5,062 nucleotides of DNA from Candidatus Woesearchaeota archaeon (GTDB lineage: Archaea; Nanobdellota; Nanobdellia; Woesearchaeales; WAPJ01), in assembly GCA_015519985.1 (NCBI GenBank), contig WIAN01000121.1, positions 1-5,062 on the forward strand, written 5' to 3'. Shown one piece after another: positions 4,285-5,062 of the stretch (within the stretch, counting starts at the first letter, position 1; every line of letters begins with the position of its first letter). The notes under the pieces were generated by a model, which saw nothing but the letters and a program-made list of their open reading frames with translations, was not told the DNA's origin and ran no database searches. The position numbers were made by a program, and so were the translations under genes.

Positions 4285-4975
4285 AAATAACACCGCCACA
4301 AACTTTTTTATAATCTTCTTGAGTAAAGACTCCAACTCCAAAAACAACAGGTCCAAAACCAGCTTTTTTTCTTCTTTCAAAATAAACAATTCTTAAATTA
4401 TCATCAATATTTCCATTTTTATAAACTGAAGAAGAATCTACAAAAGCAGATTTTCTATTAGGATTGTTATAATCTAAAATATCATAATAAGATTTATCTT
4501 CAGAAGAAGGATTATGAGTTTTTAAATAATCTTCAAAATCATTAAGATCAAAACCGTTTTCAGGTTTTTGTAAAACACTGCAAGTAAAACATTTAGTTTC
4601 AACTTTTAAAGAAGCATCTACTTGTCCTTTAACGATACTGAATTGTACATGAGCATTGTTAAATAAATAACCATAAGATCCTTGTCCAAAAATATTCCAA
4701 CACGAATATAATTCATTAGCAACTAACTTTTTTTGTTCATCAGAATCTTCGGGAATATCAGAGATTATTTGTGTTTTACAATTAAAACTACCATAATCTT
4801 CTCCTCTTATTTTTGACAATGACAAAGCAGATAATTTACATGCTTGTCTATCAGAAATTTCACCAGAAGAAACAAAATCTTTTATTGGAGAAGATAAAAC
4901 TATTATTGTAGTAAAAACCAATATTGCTAAAATGATTGCTGTTGCTCTTTCATACATAATGCCTCTTTTATTCAT
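4274..4975 (-). CDS. 233-aa cysteine-rich pilin-like protein, paralogue of the 310-aa protein
   Basis: The start is placed at ATG 4973-4975, 1 nt after the stop of the preceding small gene. It gives MNKRGIMYERATAI; a GTG three codons earlier is less likely. KRG-IMYE is a class III-type leader with a Glu four residues after the presumed cut, as in many pilin-like proteins. The helix spans about residues 11-28. The outward domain has C46, C66, C92 in the motif CWNIFGQGS, C129 and C132 (CFTC), and C226 close to the end. Each has a counterpart in the downstream 310-aa protein, and both share a later segment of the form DL-x2-(F/Y)-x1-2-YLK. The C-terminal part is a beta-like, Gly-rich stretch (AGFGPVVFGVGVF). 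The six cysteines could give three disulphides, or CxxC could bind metal or act in thiol chemistry. The TAA overlaps the start of the 310-aa gene, so the two are coupled. Specific function unknown. Confidence 0.87.
   Translation of the reverse strand: MNKRGIMYERATAIILAILVFTTIIVLSSPIKDFVSSGEISDRQACKLSALSLSKIRGEDYGSFNCKTQIISDIPEDSDEQKKLVANELYSCWNIFGQGSYGYLFNNAHVQFSIVKGQVDASLKVETKCFTCSVLQKPENGFDLNDFEDYLKTHNPSSEDKSYYDILDYNNPNRKSAFVDSSSVYKNGNIDDNLRIVYFERRKKAGFGPVVFGVGVFTQEDYKKVCGGVIFGS
4291..4297 (-). promoter_or_regulatory. Shine-Dalgarno site that decides the TTG start of the 310-aa gene
   Basis: On the minus strand GGCGGTG is followed by TTATTT and TTG. It matches GGAGGTG except for one base, and the 6-nt spacing is good. 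It lies inside the coding end of the 233-aa gene. The upstream in-frame GTG codons (4291-4293 and 4297-4299) fall within the site itself, so TTG at 4282-4284 is the best start. Confidence 0.62.
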
Positions 4976-4976
4976 T

Positions 4977-5062
4977 TTAAACACAATACAAATTCATTTT
5001 ACATGTTAGATTAAAAAAAGCATACAATAATATTAAAACAAATAAAATTATTAATATTAATG
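4977..5062 (-). CDS. C-terminal end of a small membrane protein heading the visible part of cluster A (5' end outside window)
   Basis: One minus-strand frame is open from the right edge to TAA at 4977-4979. It gives 27 residues: a hydrophobic run beginning LILIILFVLILLYAFF, then NLTCKMNLYCV with two cysteines. Its TAA is separated by a single A from the ATG of the 233-aa gene, the same TAA-A-ATG joint as between the 49-aa and 351-aa genes of cluster B. That parallel suggests a small single-helix protein like the 49-aa one, although the tail sequences do not match. Only the end is visible, so neither length nor start can be judged. Confidence 0.55.
   Translation of the reverse strand, partial: LILIILFVLILLYAFFNLTCKMNLYCV

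Noticed and set aside
3952..4396. Two plus-strand frames opposite the 310-aa and 233-aa genes
   Set aside because: They oppose a paralogous gene pair with matching cysteine frameworks, which gives strong evidence for the minus-strand reading.
1..5062. CRISPR array, tRNA, rRNA or insertion sequence
   Set aside because: No regularly spaced repeats, no cloverleaf-like or GC-rich structured RNA, and no transposase-like frame or terminal inverted repeats are visible. Coding sequence occupies nearly all of the window.

Overview
The window is a stretch of very AT-rich DNA (by eye under about 30% G+C), most likely from a DPANN-type archaeon close to Woesearchaeota, Pacearchaeota or Nanoarchaeota. 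The case for archaea: seven of the eight genes open with a short Lys-rich leader and a hydrophobic helix (MNKKG, MNKRG, KKAS, KKAG, MKKSQ), the form of archaeal class III (pilin/archaellin-type) signal peptides. The clearest promoters are TTTATAAA boxes about 25-30 nt before an ATG, which implies leaderless mRNAs. Internal operon genes use Shine-Dalgarno sites of the GGTGAT type. The code is standard (TGG for Trp, TGA as a stop). No gene matches a family I can name with confidence, so the taxon and roles rest on architecture.

Layout. Cluster A (5062 to 2760, minus strand) has the tail of a small membrane protein, then a 233-aa and a 310-aa cysteine-rich paralogue pair, then a 187-aa pilin-like protein with an MKKSQLGDFF start. 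A single plus-strand gene (1879-2763) follows, encoding a 294-aa Sec-type secreted protein. It converges on cluster A with overlapping stop codons and diverges from cluster B across a 113-nt two-promoter spacer. Cluster B (1765 to 1, minus strand) has a 49-aa membrane miniprotein, a 351-aa protein with six cysteines, an 86-aa miniprotein with six cysteines, and a KKAS-type protein cut by the left edge. The 49-aa gene, and the two genes cut by the window edges, are additional small or partial genes that are easy to miss.

How they may work together. Both minus-strand clusters encode many different proteins with an N-terminal helix and an outward, often cysteine-rich domain. They are tightly packed, with 1-nt gaps and 8-11-nt overlaps. 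The simplest reading is a set of pilin-like or pseudopilin-like surface subunits that are co-translated and may assemble together. No peptidase, assembly ATPase or platform protein lies in the window, so the assembly machinery is not shown. The two clusters share a design (small TM protein, TAA-A-ATG, KKG/KRG protein, later a KKAS protein on a stop-overlapping start) and may be diverged copies of one module.

The most unusual signals are: (1) almost complete avoidance of T at synonymous sites in the plus-strand gene, starting sharply just after the signal peptide; (2) the six-cysteine CW...CxxC...C framework shared by the 233-aa and 310-aa proteins, with a Gly/Ala-rich hydrophobic hairpin present only in the longer one; and (3) the six-cysteine miniprotein on a pilin-like stalk.
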